Positions 52,060 through 62,189 are shown, counted from the first letter of the stretch. The stretch is 64,000 nt of DNA from Epsilonproteobacteria bacterium UBA6211 (GCA_002421845.1 DISL01000100.1:1-64000); one strand, 5' to 3'. The notes: a model not told the origin generated them from the letters alone. Translations and numbers: made by a program.

Positions 52060-53208
52060 TTAAAGAGCCTTTACAAGCTCTTTAAACTTTTCGCCTCTAT
52101 GTTTGTATGATTTAAACTGATCAAGACTTGCAGCAGCAGGAGAAAGTATAGCTACCGAGTCATTTGAGTGTCTAGCTGAAATCTCATGTACGGCATTATC
52201 TATAATATTACATACCACCACTTCAAGCCCAAACTCTTTTGATAGACTCTCTAGTTTTTGTGCATTTGTACCTATTGCATAGATTGTGATATTGTATTTT
52301 TTTAAATCTTCAAAAAGCGGGATTAGATTGGCACCCTTGTCATCACCGCCCAAAATCAAATGTACTTTTTTATCTGCATAATTCGTCATAGCCCAGATGG
52401 TTGCATCAAGATTTGTAGCTTTACTATCATCTACCCATAATCTTCCATGATTATCGTTAAATTCTTCTACTTTGTGGGCATCTATTTTAAAGCTATTTAT
52501 CAAATCATAATCAACTTTGTCAAACAAAATCTTTGTAGTTGCCATAGCCATCAAAGCATCGAGTAAAAAAGGCTCTTTAAACTTGATTTTTTCTATTTCT
52601 ATACCTAGCTTTGAAGCTAGTTCAGCGGAATTTGAATATGTGATTTTAAAACCGTTTGTAGGGTAATTTTCATACTTTTTAGGGATTATTGCCACCTCAC
52701 CCTCTTTTAAAAAATCAAGAGGTTTAAGCTTTGATTGTTCGTAAGCCTCAAAACTACCGTGCCAAGATACGTGGTCGTCGGTAATAGGTAACAATAAGTA
52801 TATATTCGGTCTTGCCTTATTTGTATAGTGTATTGTAAATGAAGATGTCTCAAGTATCCAAATAGGTGCATTGGCATCTAGTTTGGCAAGGGGTACACCT
52901 ATATTTCCTCCTGCAACTCCTCCAAACGGCTTTAAAAGAGTTTCACACATCTGCGTAGTAGTAGTTTTGCCGTTAGTTCCGCTTATCCATATACTAAATC
53001 TCTTATCATCAATAAAAAAATCATACTCACTTACTAAATTCTTGCTCTGTTTGACAAGTGTATGATGCGGTGGAATACCGGGGCTTACGATAGTAATATC
53101 ATCACTACTAGCATCAAAATCATCTATATTGTTGTCATCATATACCAAAGCTTGTGGATATTTTTCAAAAATAGCAGTTGCAGTAACGCCTCGTCCCAAT
53201 ACTCTCAT
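52060..53208 (-). CDS. murD: UDP-N-acetylmuramoylalanine--D-glutamate ligase
   Basis: Peptidoglycan synthesis: adds D-Glu to UDP-MurNAc-L-Ala using ATP. A 382-residue protein, short relative to E. coli (438) but usual for Campylobacterota. P-loop GTNGKTTTTQMCETLL near 77-92, GNIGVPL, and WVDDSKATNLDAT in the central domain. Starts one base before the mraY stop region on the same strand, as in a dcw-type cluster. The short N-terminal domain lacks part of the first Rossmann segment. Confidence 0.96.
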   Translation of the reverse strand: MRVLGRGVTATAIFEKYPQALVYDDNNIDDFDASSDDITIVSPGIPPHHTLVKQSKNLVSEYDFFIDDKRFSIWISGTNGKTTTTQMCETLLKPFGGVAGGNIGVPLAKLDANAPIWILETSSFTIHYTNKARPNIYLLLPITDDHVSWHGSFEAYEQSKLKPLDFLKEGEVAIIPKKYENYPTNGFKITYSNSAELASKLGIEIEKIKFKEPFLLDALMAMATTKILFDKVDYDLINSFKIDAHKVEEFNDNHGRLWVDDSKATNLDATIWAMTNYADKKVHLILGGDDKGANLIPLFEDLKKYNITIYAIGTNAQKLESLSKEFGLEVVVCNIIDNAVHEISARHSNDSVAILSPAAASLDQFKSYKHRGEKFKELVKAL

Positions 53209-53209
53209 A

Positions 53210-54271
53210 TTATCTCACTTTCAACGTCAAAAGGGCAAGTAGATTGGTCATAAATGCTATAATCCAAAATCTAACAATAATTTTATTTTCTTTCCATCCA
53301 AGCTGTTCAAAATGGTGATGTATAGGAGCCATAAGAAAGACCCTTTTTTGTCTAAGTTTAAAGCTTCCAACTTGTAAGATTACCGATATTGTCTCCATAA
53401 CAAAAACAAATCCTATCAATAATAATAACACTTCACTTTTTGAAACGATAGCAGTATATCCCATAAAACCACCGATAGACAAGCTTCCGGTATCACCCAT
53501 AAATACTTCAGCCGGATGAGCGTTGTACCATAAAAATGCAATCATAGAACCTACAAAAGCTGAAATAATGATAGTAAGTTCCCCACAGTTTTTAATACTA
53601 GGTAGTAATAAATATTGACTTATTACGATATTTCCTGCAATATAAACCAATGCACCAAGTGTAAAAAATGCTATTATGGATGGAACTACAGCCAATCCAT
53701 CAAGCCCATCGGTAAGATTTACTGCATTTGTTGAAGCAACTATAACAACTATCCAAAACAAAAGCGCAAAATATTGCATATCAACCAAAGGATTTTTATA
53801 AAAAGGGACATAAAGCATAGTGTCATGACCACCTAAAATAAGTAAACCTCCCACAAACAAAGAGGCTACTATTTGTAAAGCCATTTTTGCTCTTGCGGAC
53901 AAACCACCGCTATTTTTATTTTTGATAATTTTTGAAATATCATCTTGCAAACCGATAAGTGCAAAAAGTATGATTACAACCAAACCGCCAACAACGTAAA
54001 TATTGTTCAGTTTAGCAGTTAACAATGTCGCTATAACGGTACTAAAAACAAAAACTATACCACCCATTGTAGGAGTTCCTACTTTTTGCTGATGGGTTTT
54101 TGGAGCAAGTTCATATATCGGTTGTGAACTTTTTTGTTTTTTTGCCCACTTGATAAAATAAGGCATCAAAAACAACGCAATAAAAAAAGAGATTGCAAAT
54201 GCAATCCCTGCACGTACGGTAATATACTGAAAAATATTTATATCAAATAAATTATATAAAGAATAAAACAA
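53210..54271 (-). CDS. mraY: Phospho-N-acetylmuramoyl-pentapeptide-transferase
   Basis: A 353-residue inner-membrane enzyme with about ten helices that makes lipid I. Catalytic and substrate motifs: LQDDISK, NAVNLTDGLDGLA, GDTGSLSIGG and MAPIHHHFEQLGW. Directly upstream of murD (1-base gap). A divergent promoter region of about 110 bases separates it from gpmI. Confidence 0.97.
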   Translation of the reverse strand: MFYSLYNLFDINIFQYITVRAGIAFAISFFIALFLMPYFIKWAKKQKSSQPIYELAPKTHQQKVGTPTMGGIVFVFSTVIATLLTAKLNNIYVVGGLVVIILFALIGLQDDISKIIKNKNSGGLSARAKMALQIVASLFVGGLLILGGHDTMLYVPFYKNPLVDMQYFALLFWIVVIVASTNAVNLTDGLDGLAVVPSIIAFFTLGALVYIAGNIVISQYLLLPSIKNCGELTIIISAFVGSMIAFLWYNAHPAEVFMGDTGSLSIGGFMGYTAIVSKSEVLLLLIGFVFVMETISVILQVGSFKLRQKRVFLMAPIHHHFEQLGWKENKIIVRFWIIAFMTNLLALLTLKVR

Positions 54272-54384
54272 ACTTTTAACCTCGGAAATGGTATAATAGG
54301 AGAAATTATACAGAAAAATAAATTTAAAAAGGTTTAATATATAAACATTTTTTTATTGTTTTAGTAATATCGGGAGGATTCGAT

Positions 54385-55860
54385 TTGTCGAAAAAAGTAA
54401 TATTAGTTATAACTGACGGTATAGGGCATAATCCCCATTGTGAATTTAATGCTTTTTGTAATGCAAAAAAGCCTACTTATGATTACTTATTTGCTAATGT
54501 TCCACACTCTTATATAAAAACTTACGGCTTATCCGTGGGTCTACCTGATGGTCAAATGGGCAACAGTGAAGTTGGGCATATGTCTTTGGGAAGCGGTAGG
54601 ATTTTGTATCAAGATTTAGTAAAAGTAAATCTTGCCGTAGAAAAAGACACTTTAAAAGATAATAGCGTACTAAAAGATGTTTTAGAAAAATCAAATAATA
54701 TCCATTTGATAGGTTTAGCAAGTGACGGTGGAGTACATTCACATATAGACCATATTATAGCATTTGCAAAAATAGCAAAGGCTAACGGCAAAAAGGTATT
54801 TTTACACCCGATAACAGACGGTAGAGACGTAAGCCCTACAAGCTCTCAAAAATATATAAAACAACTTATTGCTATTTGTGATAACGACATAAAAATAGCA
54901 ACTATAAGCGGAAGATTTTATACTATGGATAGGGACAACAGATGGGAAAGGGTAAGAAGAGGCTATGATGCTATAAGTTTTGCCACTCCTACAACATCAC
55001 TAAACCCTACTCAATACATAGATGTTCAATACTCTAACGAAACATACGATGAGTTTTTAGAGCCTGTTGCATTTGAAGGTTATAACGGTATCGAAGAAAA
55101 TGACGGAGTGATATTTTGTAATTTTAGAAGCGATAGAGCTAGGGAAATATCAAGTGCTTTTGCTTCAAATGATTTTCCTCATTTTGAAACAAAAAAAGTT
55201 AAACTTCATATAGCTACATTAACGGAATACGACAAAAACACGCCGTTGCCTGTCCTTTTTCCAAAAGACAACGTAACAAATACTTTGGCACAAACCATAG
55301 CAAGTGCAGGACTAAGACAACTTCATACGGCTGAAACGGAGAAATACGCACACGTTACATTTTTCTTTAACGGTGGGAAAGAAGAGCCTTTTGAGAAAGA
55401 AGATAGAGTATTGATACCTTCTCCAAAAGTAGCAACATACGATGAACAACCTCAAATGTCTGCTCCTGAAGTAGGAAGTGCCGTACTTGAAGCTATGGAT
55501 AAAGAGTATGATTTTATAGTAGTCAACTTTGCAAACGGCGATATGGTAGGTCATACAGGTATTTATGAAGCAGGGATTAAGGCTGTTGAAGCAGTTGACG
55601 AGCAATTAGGGAAGATTTTAAATAAAGCAAAAGAAAAAGATTACTCAATAGTTCTCACAAGTGACCATGGAAACTGTGAAATGATGAGAGATTCTGACGG
55701 CAATACATTAACAAATCATACGGTTGGGGATGTTTATTGCTTCATAGTAGATGACAATGTCAAAAGTATCAAAAACGGAGGACTAAATAATATCGCTCCG
55801 ACCGTATTGAAACTTATGGGTCTAAATATACCAAAAGAAATGGATGAACCGCTATGCTAA
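54385..55860 (+). CDS. gpmI: 2,3-bisphosphoglycerate-independent phosphoglycerate mutase
   Basis: Interconverts 3- and 2-phosphoglycerate. 491 residues, alkaline-phosphatase superfamily. Motifs: VITDGIGHN (first metal Asp), MGNSEVGHM with the Ser nucleophile, HPITDGRDV, and TSDHGNCE with NHTVGD for the second metal. The start is TTG at 54385 with GGGAGGA 8 bases upstream. The next gene overlaps its stop. Confidence 0.97.
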   Translation: MSKKVILVITDGIGHNPHCEFNAFCNAKKPTYDYLFANVPHSYIKTYGLSVGLPDGQMGNSEVGHMSLGSGRILYQDLVKVNLAVEKDTLKDNSVLKDVLEKSNNIHLIGLASDGGVHSHIDHIIAFAKIAKANGKKVFLHPITDGRDVSPTSSQKYIKQLIAICDNDIKIATISGRFYTMDRDNRWERVRRGYDAISFATPTTSLNPTQYIDVQYSNETYDEFLEPVAFEGYNGIEENDGVIFCNFRSDRAREISSAFASNDFPHFETKKVKLHIATLTEYDKNTPLPVLFPKDNVTNTLAQTIASAGLRQLHTAETEKYAHVTFFFNGGKEEPFEKEDRVLIPSPKVATYDEQPQMSAPEVGSAVLEAMDKEYDFIVVNFANGDMVGHTGIYEAGIKAVEAVDEQLGKILNKAKEKDYSIVLTSDHGNCEMMRDSDGNTLTNHTVGDVYCFIVDDNVKSIKNGGLNNIAPTVLKLMGLNIPKEMDEPLC

Positions 55861-56252
55861 AAAAACGCAAAATAATGGAAGACTTGAAAAACATATCACT
55901 TCTTATCGTAGAAGACGGTGAAGATATAATAAGGATTATGGACAATACCTTTAAGGCTCTTGTAAAAAATATTTATTTAGCACCTGACCCTGCCGTTGGG
56001 ATTGAATTGTATAAAAATCACAAGCCTGATTTAATCCTAACGGATATTAGGATGCCTAGAGCAAAAGACGGCAACGACTTCATACAACATATCAGAGATA
56101 TTGATTCTACAATACCTATAATAGTAGTTTCTGCTTATGTACATGATTTACAAAAACGTGATTTAGTACAATTTGTGATGGAAAAACCTATAGATTTTAT
56201 AGAACTTATAGATATGATTGATAAAGCACTTACAAATAATAAAGAGGCGTAA
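55854..56252 (+). CDS. Single-domain response regulator
   Basis: A 132-residue receiver: SLLIVEDGED, the phospho-Asp in LILTDIRMP, VVSAY, and FVMEKPI with the conserved Lys. No output domain, so it acts by binding a partner, perhaps a kinase or motor. It overlaps gpmI by 7 bases; a later ATG at 55875 would also fit the domain. It is between gpmI and an ABC ATPase gene, the next start being directly after this stop. Confidence 0.85.
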   Translation: MLKKRKIMEDLKNISLLIVEDGEDIIRIMDNTFKALVKNIYLAPDPAVGIELYKNHKPDLILTDIRMPRAKDGNDFIQHIRDIDSTIPIIVVSAYVHDLQKRDLVQFVMEKPIDFIELIDMIDKALTNNKEA

Positions 56253-56942
56253 TTGATAAGCATCAAATCTATCATTATCAAAGAATTTGAAAAAACTCTT
56301 GTTGATATATCTTTTGATATACCAAAATCAACTGCATTGATAGGTGAAAGCGGTAGCGGAAAATCACTGACTATAAAGTCTTTGTTAAACCTTCTACCTT
56401 CAAATTTGACGGCAGATATTTTAGTAGATTGTGAATTTGAACTAAATTCACAAAGTATAGGATTTGTTCCACAAAATCCGTTTACTTCACTCTCTCCTCT
56501 GACAAAAATAAGAAATCAGTTTTTTGTGGATACACAAAGACAAATTGAACTTTTAAACCTTGTGGGATTGGATGAAAGATTACTAAATAGATTTCCAAGC
56601 GAATTAAGCGGAGGTCAGCTACAAAGGGTTATTATAGCTATATCACTTAGCAATAATCCAAAGCTTTTACTTCTTGATGAACCTACTACGGCACTTGATA
56701 CTAAATCAAAGGAACTAATAGTAGATTTAATAAAAAAAATATCTAATGAGCTAGATATAAAAATCTTGTTTGTAACACATGATATTGCAACTATTACAGA
56801 TATTTGCAATGATATTGTGATTATCAAAAACGGTCAGGTTGTAGAGCAAGGTATAACAAAAAATGTTTTACAAAATCCCGTCAATGATTATACAAAGCAA
56901 TTAATTGAATCAAATTTTAAATATAGAGAAAAAAGAGCATAA
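56253..56942 (+). CDS. Peptide/nickel-type ABC ATPase (OppD/F-like)
   Basis: A 229-residue ATPase with Walker A GESGSGKS (31-38), Q-loop IGFVPQNPF, signature LSGGQLQRV, Walker B LLLLDEPT and H-loop VTHD, plus the PVNDYTKQLIES C-terminus typical of peptide transporters. Start is TTG at 56253, with AAAGAGGCG just before it. Only one half-size ATPase is present; the only permease of the matching class lies 34 kb away (21843). Confidence 0.87.
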   Translation: MISIKSIIIKEFEKTLVDISFDIPKSTALIGESGSGKSLTIKSLLNLLPSNLTADILVDCEFELNSQSIGFVPQNPFTSLSPLTKIRNQFFVDTQRQIELLNLVGLDERLLNRFPSELSGGQLQRVIIAISLSNNPKLLLLDEPTTALDTKSKELIVDLIKKISNELDIKILFVTHDIATITDICNDIVIIKNGQVVEQGITKNVLQNPVNDYTKQLIESNFKYREKRA

Positions 56943-56943
56943 A

Positions 56944-58887
56944 ATGATAAAAAAAATTCTATTTAGTACATTCGTTGTAGCATCTATTGCCGTGACGGTA
57001 TTTATTTTATATGTATATTCACAAATACATTTTGATTTGGACAAAATAGTCAATTACAACCCAAAACTTACAACACAATTTTACGATAGAAACGGTGAGC
57101 TTGTAGCGAATATTTTTGATAATGAAAACAGAGTTTTGGCAAGTTATGATGAAATTCCATCAAGACTTATTGAGGCACTACTAGCAATAGAAGATACTCA
57201 ATTTTTTGAACATCGTGGAGTAAACGAAGAAGCTATAATAAGAGCTATGGCTAAGAACTTACAATCCGGTAAATTTGTAGAAGGTGCTAGTACACTAACT
57301 CAACAACTTGTAAAAACAATGCTTCTTACGAGAGAAAAAAAGATAGATAGAAAAATAAAAGAGGCAGTTCTTGCAATAAGACTTGAGCAAATTCTTTCAA
57401 AAGAAGAGATATTACATAGATATTTTAATGAAATTTATTTTGGACATGGATACTATGGTGTAAAAACTGCAAGTTTAGGGTATTTTAATAAACAATTATA
57501 CGAACTAAACCCTAAAGAGATAGCTATGCTTGTATCACTACCTAGAGCACCTAGCTTTTATGACCCGACTAAAAATTACAAATTCTCTTTGGCACGTGCA
57601 AACGTAGTATTAAAAAGGATGTATGACCTAGGGTGGATTAGTCAAAAAGAGTATGAAACTTACGTAGAAGTCGATCCAAAAGTTTACGACCAAACATTAA
57701 CACAAAATAAAGCACCGTATGTTATAGATGAAGTTTTAAGAACCACATCTTCAACACTTCCTGATATAAAAAGCGGTGGTTATAAAATATATCTAACTAT
57801 AGATTTAAAAACTCAACAAATTGCACAAAATGCACTTGTTTTTGGATATAACCAAATCAAACAACGTGACCCTAATGATGCTTTTAGTAAAACACTAAAC
57901 GGTGCATTAGTCGTTACTGAGAGTTCTACAGGTGAAGTTTTAGCTCTTGTAGGTGGGGTAGATTATTCAAAGTCATCTTTTAACAGAGCTACACAAACAA
58001 AAAGACAACCTGGAAGTAGTGCCAAACCGTTTTTTTATCAAATTGCACTTGATATGGGATACGGTACAAATACAAATTTGGCGGATATTTCAAGAACATA
58101 CGAATATACAACTCCCGATGATGAAGAAAAAGTTTGGCAACCTACAAACTATGAAAATAATCTAAAAGGGTTTATTACGTTAAAAGAGGCACTTACACAC
58201 TCAAGAAACCTTGCAACTATCAATCTTGTATCTGATATAGGACTTGACGTAGTTTATGATAATCTTCTAAAATACGGTTTTAAAAATGTTCCTAAAGATT
58301 TATCTATTTCTCTTGGTAGCTTTGGAATATCTCCTTTGGATTTGAGTCAACTATTTACTATGTTTTCAAATCAAGGGACTCAAATAGAACCTTTATTGAT
58401 AAAATCGGTAACAAACCAAAACGGTAAAAATCTAACTTTCAGTGCAGAAAAGAAAGAGTTTACATCTCCTGAACAAGCATTCTTGATGACTGATATTCTA
58501 AAAAACGTAGTCAATAACGGTACAGGTAGAGGTGCTAAAGTTGGAGGGATAGAACTAGCAGGTAAAACAGGTACAACAAACAACAACGTAGATAACTGGT
58601 TTTGTGGATATTCACCATCTATACAAGCTGTTGTATGGTTTGGAAATGATGATAACACCCCTATGTCAAAAGGTGAAACAGGCGGAAGAAGTACGGCTCC
58701 GGTATTTAGATACTTTTTTGAAAATTTATTGATGGTTTATCCACAAATTCCTAGACAATTTAGTGTACCTGAAAATGTACAAAGCACAACAATAAACGGT
58801 AAAACGGAATACTTCACGGATAAGTCTAAATTAGAAAATCCAAATACGACAACACATATTCAAGAATCTGGTGGGATTATATTTTAA
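56944..58887 (+). CDS. Penicillin-binding protein 1A
   Basis: A 647-residue bifunctional peptidoglycan synthase: N-terminal membrane helix (about 6-26), GT51 glycosyltransferase (about 50-220) with the catalytic motif EDTQFFEHRG and RKIKEAVLAIRLE, then a transpeptidase with QPGSSAKPF (Ser-Ala-Lys), SRNLAT (SxN type) and KTGTTNN (KTG). The start at 56944, one base past the ABC stop, is chosen since it begins at the membrane helix (MIKKILF); an upstream start at 56905 would overlap the ABC gene. Terminator follows. Confidence 0.95.
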   Translation: MIKKILFSTFVVASIAVTVFILYVYSQIHFDLDKIVNYNPKLTTQFYDRNGELVANIFDNENRVLASYDEIPSRLIEALLAIEDTQFFEHRGVNEEAIIRAMAKNLQSGKFVEGASTLTQQLVKTMLLTREKKIDRKIKEAVLAIRLEQILSKEEILHRYFNEIYFGHGYYGVKTASLGYFNKQLYELNPKEIAMLVSLPRAPSFYDPTKNYKFSLARANVVLKRMYDLGWISQKEYETYVEVDPKVYDQTLTQNKAPYVIDEVLRTTSSTLPDIKSGGYKIYLTIDLKTQQIAQNALVFGYNQIKQRDPNDAFSKTLNGALVVTESSTGEVLALVGGVDYSKSSFNRATQTKRQPGSSAKPFFYQIALDMGYGTNTNLADISRTYEYTTPDDEEKVWQPTNYENNLKGFITLKEALTHSRNLATINLVSDIGLDVVYDNLLKYGFKNVPKDLSISLGSFGISPLDLSQLFTMFSNQGTQIEPLLIKSVTNQNGKNLTFSAEKKEFTSPEQAFLMTDILKNVVNNGTGRGAKVGGIELAGKTGTTNNNVDNWFCGYSPSIQAVVWFGNDDNTPMSKGETGGRSTAPVFRYFFENLLMVYPQIPRQFSVPENVQSTTINGKTEYFTDKSKLENPNTTTHIQESGGIIF

Positions 58888-58911
58888 AAAGGTGTTTAAA
58901 AACACCTTTTT
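58886..58911. terminator. Bidirectional terminator between PBP1A and the first PPK2
   Basis: AAAAAGGTGTTT-AA-AAACACCTTTTT: 12-bp perfect stem beginning at the PBP1A stop, T-rich on both strands, in the 52-base gap between convergent genes. Confidence 0.85.
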
Positions 58912-58939
58912 AATTTTAGTAGTTTCTTCAAGGAAAAGA

Positions 58940-60067
58940 CTAATAGTCTTTCTGTTTTCTCATACGAGCTAGTTCTTTTTGAACGCTTATATTAACCTCT
59001 TCATTCGGCATATAATCAAGTGATTGACTTCTATTTGGATAATCAACACTATTCAAAATAATTTTAACAGCTTCTAATCTAGCTTTATGTTTATCATCAC
59101 TTCTTACAACATACCAAGGAGCATAATTGGAGTTTGTTCTTTTGAGCATTTCATACTTTTTCTCGCTGAAATCTTCCCACAAATCTTGTGCTTGTAAATC
59201 AACCTCACTAAGTTTCCATTGTCTAAGTGGATCTGTCATACGTCTTTCAAATCTTCTTAATTGCTCAGATTTTGACACGCTAAAATAAAGTTTGATAAGT
59301 ATTATATTTTGTCTCACCAAATCATGTTCAAAATTTACAACATCTTCCATAAAAATTTGGTGTTCTTCCTCTGTACAAAAACCGAATATCGGCTCAACCA
59401 TAGCACGATTGTACCAACTTCTATCAAATAGTACAACCTCACCGCCGGTAGGGAAGTGTTCTATATATCTTTGAAAGAACCATTGACTTCTTTGCGTATC
59501 ATTTGGCTTACCTAGTGCAACCACACGATAATGTTTGTTATTCATATACCTTGTAATTCTTCTTATAGCTCCACCTTTACCGGACGCATCACGACCTTCA
59601 AAAAGGATAATCATCTTTTTATTTGTGTGTTCAAGATAATTTTGCATTTTGATAAGTTCAATTTGATACGGCTTCATCTCTTCAGAATCATAAAAGCCCT
59701 GTATAGACTCTTTCAAGGCATCCAAATCATATTTTTTATACTCACCCAAAATTGCCTTCATAGCTTCGCAATCTTTCAACACACTCTTTTCGACAGGACT
59801 AACACTACTTTTTGGTGTAGTTGATTTTACAACAGGTGATTTTGGTTTGGCTTTTGGTTTAGCTTTCAAAGAGTTTTTATACTCAACCAACAAATCATAG
59901 GCACCTTTATCATCCAACTTATTTTTTGTTGTATAACCTAGTACTTTTACAAATCTTTTACCGTTTTGTTGAAACCTTGCAATATATTTTTTACCGTAAG
60001 AGGCATGTTCATCTATAGAGACAAACAAGCCTGAATATGCAGTTTTTTCAAATTTTGTCAAATCCAT
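58940..60067 (-). CDS. Polyphosphate kinase 2 with an N-terminal integrase-arm-like domain
   Basis: A 375-residue protein. Residues about 135-370 are PPK2 (polyphosphate-dependent (d)NDP kinase): Walker A EGRDASGKGGAI, RSQWFFQRY, DRSWYNRAMVEP and WYVVRSDDKHKAR. Residues about 1-68 do not belong to PPK2; they look like the arm DNA-binding N-domain of phage integrases (KKYIARFQQNGKRFVKVLG, then GAYDLLVEYKNSLK). A Lys/Pro/Ser linker (70-100) joins them. It follows a second ppk2 gene with a 1-base gap; AAGGTAAAATAAT precedes the ATG. Confidence 0.88.
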   Translation of the reverse strand: MDLTKFEKTAYSGLFVSIDEHASYGKKYIARFQQNGKRFVKVLGYTTKNKLDDKGAYDLLVEYKNSLKAKPKAKPKSPVVKSTTPKSSVSPVEKSVLKDCEAMKAILGEYKKYDLDALKESIQGFYDSEEMKPYQIELIKMQNYLEHTNKKMIILFEGRDASGKGGAIRRITRYMNNKHYRVVALGKPNDTQRSQWFFQRYIEHFPTGGEVVLFDRSWYNRAMVEPIFGFCTEEEHQIFMEDVVNFEHDLVRQNIILIKLYFSVSKSEQLRRFERRMTDPLRQWKLSEVDLQAQDLWEDFSEKKYEMLKRTNSNYAPWYVVRSDDKHKARLEAVKIILNSVDYPNRSQSLDYMPNEEVNISVQKELARMRKQKDY

Positions 60068-60068
60068 A

Positions 60069-61004
60069 TTATTTTACCTTAGATGTACTTGATGTAAATG
60101 TATTAGAAGCCTCCATAAGCTCTATCTCTTCTTTGCCTGATATTACTATTTCAGGGTCTGTTACTAGATAATCAGGAGATATTTTATTGGCATAATATAC
60201 TTTATTAAGTATATATTTAATGCAATTTATTCTAGCTCTCTTTTTATCATCACTTCTTACAATAGTCCATGGTGTTACATCTGTATTTGATGCCATTAAC
60301 ATAGAAAATTTTGCTATCGTATATTTATCCCAAAGAGCTTGTGAATGTTTATCAACAGGTGAAAGTTTATATTGTTTTAGTGGGTCAACTGCACGTTTTT
60401 CAAATCTTCTTGCTTGTTCTTCTTTAGAAACAGAAAAATAAAACTTCATTAACATAATATCTGACTTTACTAGCATCTCTTCAAAAAACGGAACTTCTCT
60501 CAAAAACTCATGGTGTTCTTTAGGCGTACAAAAACCCATTACAGGTTCAACTCCACCACGGTTATACCAACTTCTATCAAATATTACTATTTCACCGGCA
60601 CTTGGTAAATGCTGTGCATATCTTTGAAAATACCATTGAGTTTTTTCAGTATCACTAGGCTTTTCAAGAGCTACTACTCTAGCACCCCTTGGATTTAGAT
60701 GTTCGGTAATTCTTTTTATCGTACCACCTTTACCGGCTGCATCACGACCCTCAAAAATCATCAAAACCTTCAAACCCTTTTCTTTTACGTAGTTTTGAAA
60801 TTTCAGAAGTTCTATTTGAAGTTGAACAAGTTGTTTTTCATACTCTAAAGTCTCTTTTTTAACCCAAATTTGAACTTTACCGTTCTTTTCTTTCAGAGGT
60901 TTTGGTTTTTCTAGGCTACAAGCTAAATGCTCTTTTGTTTCTTCACTATTTATCTCATCCAAATCAGAAAACTCTGTTTTTATTAAACTTCTATCCTCAC
61001 CCAT
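60069..61004 (-). CDS. ppk2: Polyphosphate kinase 2, classic single-domain
   Basis: A 311-residue PPK2 that uses polyphosphate to phosphorylate nucleoside diphosphates. Walker A EGRDAAGKGGTI, the lid KTQWYFQRYAQ, DRSWYNRGGVEP and TIVRSDDKKRAR. Paralog of the downstream gene (same blocks), without the extra N-domain. GGGAGTTAATGAA lies before the ATG. A tandem pair may divide substrates (ADP/GDP versus AMP) or direction; that is inference. Confidence 0.92.
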   Translation of the reverse strand: MGEDRSLIKTEFSDLDEINSEETKEHLACSLEKPKPLKEKNGKVQIWVKKETLEYEKQLVQLQIELLKFQNYVKEKGLKVLMIFEGRDAAGKGGTIKRITEHLNPRGARVVALEKPSDTEKTQWYFQRYAQHLPSAGEIVIFDRSWYNRGGVEPVMGFCTPKEHHEFLREVPFFEEMLVKSDIMLMKFYFSVSKEEQARRFEKRAVDPLKQYKLSPVDKHSQALWDKYTIAKFSMLMASNTDVTPWTIVRSDDKKRARINCIKYILNKVYYANKISPDYLVTDPEIVISGKEEIELMEASNTFTSSTSKVK

Positions 61005-61070
61005 TTCATTAACTCCCTTATTAATTTTTATTTATCCTTACATTCTATCATAATAAAATAATACAATACT

Positions 61071-62189
61071 TTAAGACAACCTCATTTTGTAGTCTTCATA
61101 ACCGAAATTTTTAATTATATCCATAGTCCCGTCTTTTCTTTTGATAGCAATAGATGGAAGATTTATACCGTTAAATGTAGTTGTTTTTACCATTGTATAA
61201 TGTATCATATCTTCAAATATAATTCTTTGCCCTACTTCAAGCTTTTTGTCAAATGAATAATCACCTATTATATCACCTGCCAAACAAGTATTACCGCCTA
61301 ATCTATAATTGTATTTTTTTTCATCTACAAAACCGCTATTTCTTACCATCGGGCGATAAGGCATAGCAAGAGTATCAGGCATATGAGCTTCAGCTGAAGT
61401 ATCAAGTATAGCAATATCTATTTTATTGTGTACTATATCAAGTACGGTAGCTTCTAAATATCCTGTTTGCCAACCTACCGCTTCACCTGGTTCAAGATAT
61501 ACTTCAACCATAGGATATTTATTTTTAAACTCTTTTATCACTTCAATCAGTCTATTTACATCATAATCTATTCTTGTAATATGATGCCCACCTCCAAAAT
61601 TTATCCATCTCATTTTAGGTATAAACTCACCGAACTTATCTATAAAAGCATCCAATACACCCTCTAAGGCATCTACGTTTTGCTCACAAAGTGCGTGAAA
61701 ATGAAGCCCCTCTATACCATCTAATAATTCAGGTTTAAACTCACTTCGTGTAATTCCAAGTCTTGAATAGGCACCGCAAGGATTATACAAATCTACCTCT
61801 ACACTTGAATATTCAGGGTTTACTCTAAGCCCACAACTATTATTAAAATTTACTTTTGTTTTATACTTTTGCCACTGAGCAAATGAATTGAATACTATAT
61901 GATGTGAAATTTGAGCAATTTCGGCAAAATCTTCATCTTTATAAGCAGGTGAATAAGTATGTACTTCCTTACCAAACTCTTCGTATGCAAGTTTAGCTTC
62001 ATTTAATCCACTAGCACAACACCCCTGTAAATACTGCTTTACCAAATCAAAACTACTCCAAAGGGCGAAGCCTTTGAGTGCTAAAAGTATCTTTGCACCA
62101 CTCTCTTTTTGTACTCTATCCAAAATCAATAAATTTCTCTCTAATAACTCTTCTTCACACACAAAACACGGTGACGGAATATTTGACAT
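61071..62189 (-). CDS. nspC: Carboxynorspermidine decarboxylase
   Basis: A 372-residue alanine-racemase-fold PLP enzyme. The PLP lysine is in LLALKGFA near residue 39; GGGHHITRIDYD and LEPGEAVGW follow, and the DTSAEAHMPD/CLAGD segments form the dimer active site. Makes spermidine or norspermidine from carboxy precursors in organisms lacking SpeDE. The carboxyspermidine dehydrogenase partner is not in the window. AAAGGTTAGAG precedes the ATG. Confidence 0.95.
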   Translation of the reverse strand: MSNIPSPCFVCEEELLERNLLILDRVQKESGAKILLALKGFALWSSFDLVKQYLQGCCASGLNEAKLAYEEFGKEVHTYSPAYKDEDFAEIAQISHHIVFNSFAQWQKYKTKVNFNNSCGLRVNPEYSSVEVDLYNPCGAYSRLGITRSEFKPELLDGIEGLHFHALCEQNVDALEGVLDAFIDKFGEFIPKMRWINFGGGHHITRIDYDVNRLIEVIKEFKNKYPMVEVYLEPGEAVGWQTGYLEATVLDIVHNKIDIAILDTSAEAHMPDTLAMPYRPMVRNSGFVDEKKYNYRLGGNTCLAGDIIGDYSFDKKLEVGQRIIFEDMIHYTMVKTTTFNGINLPSIAIKRKDGTMDIIKNFGYEDYKMRLS

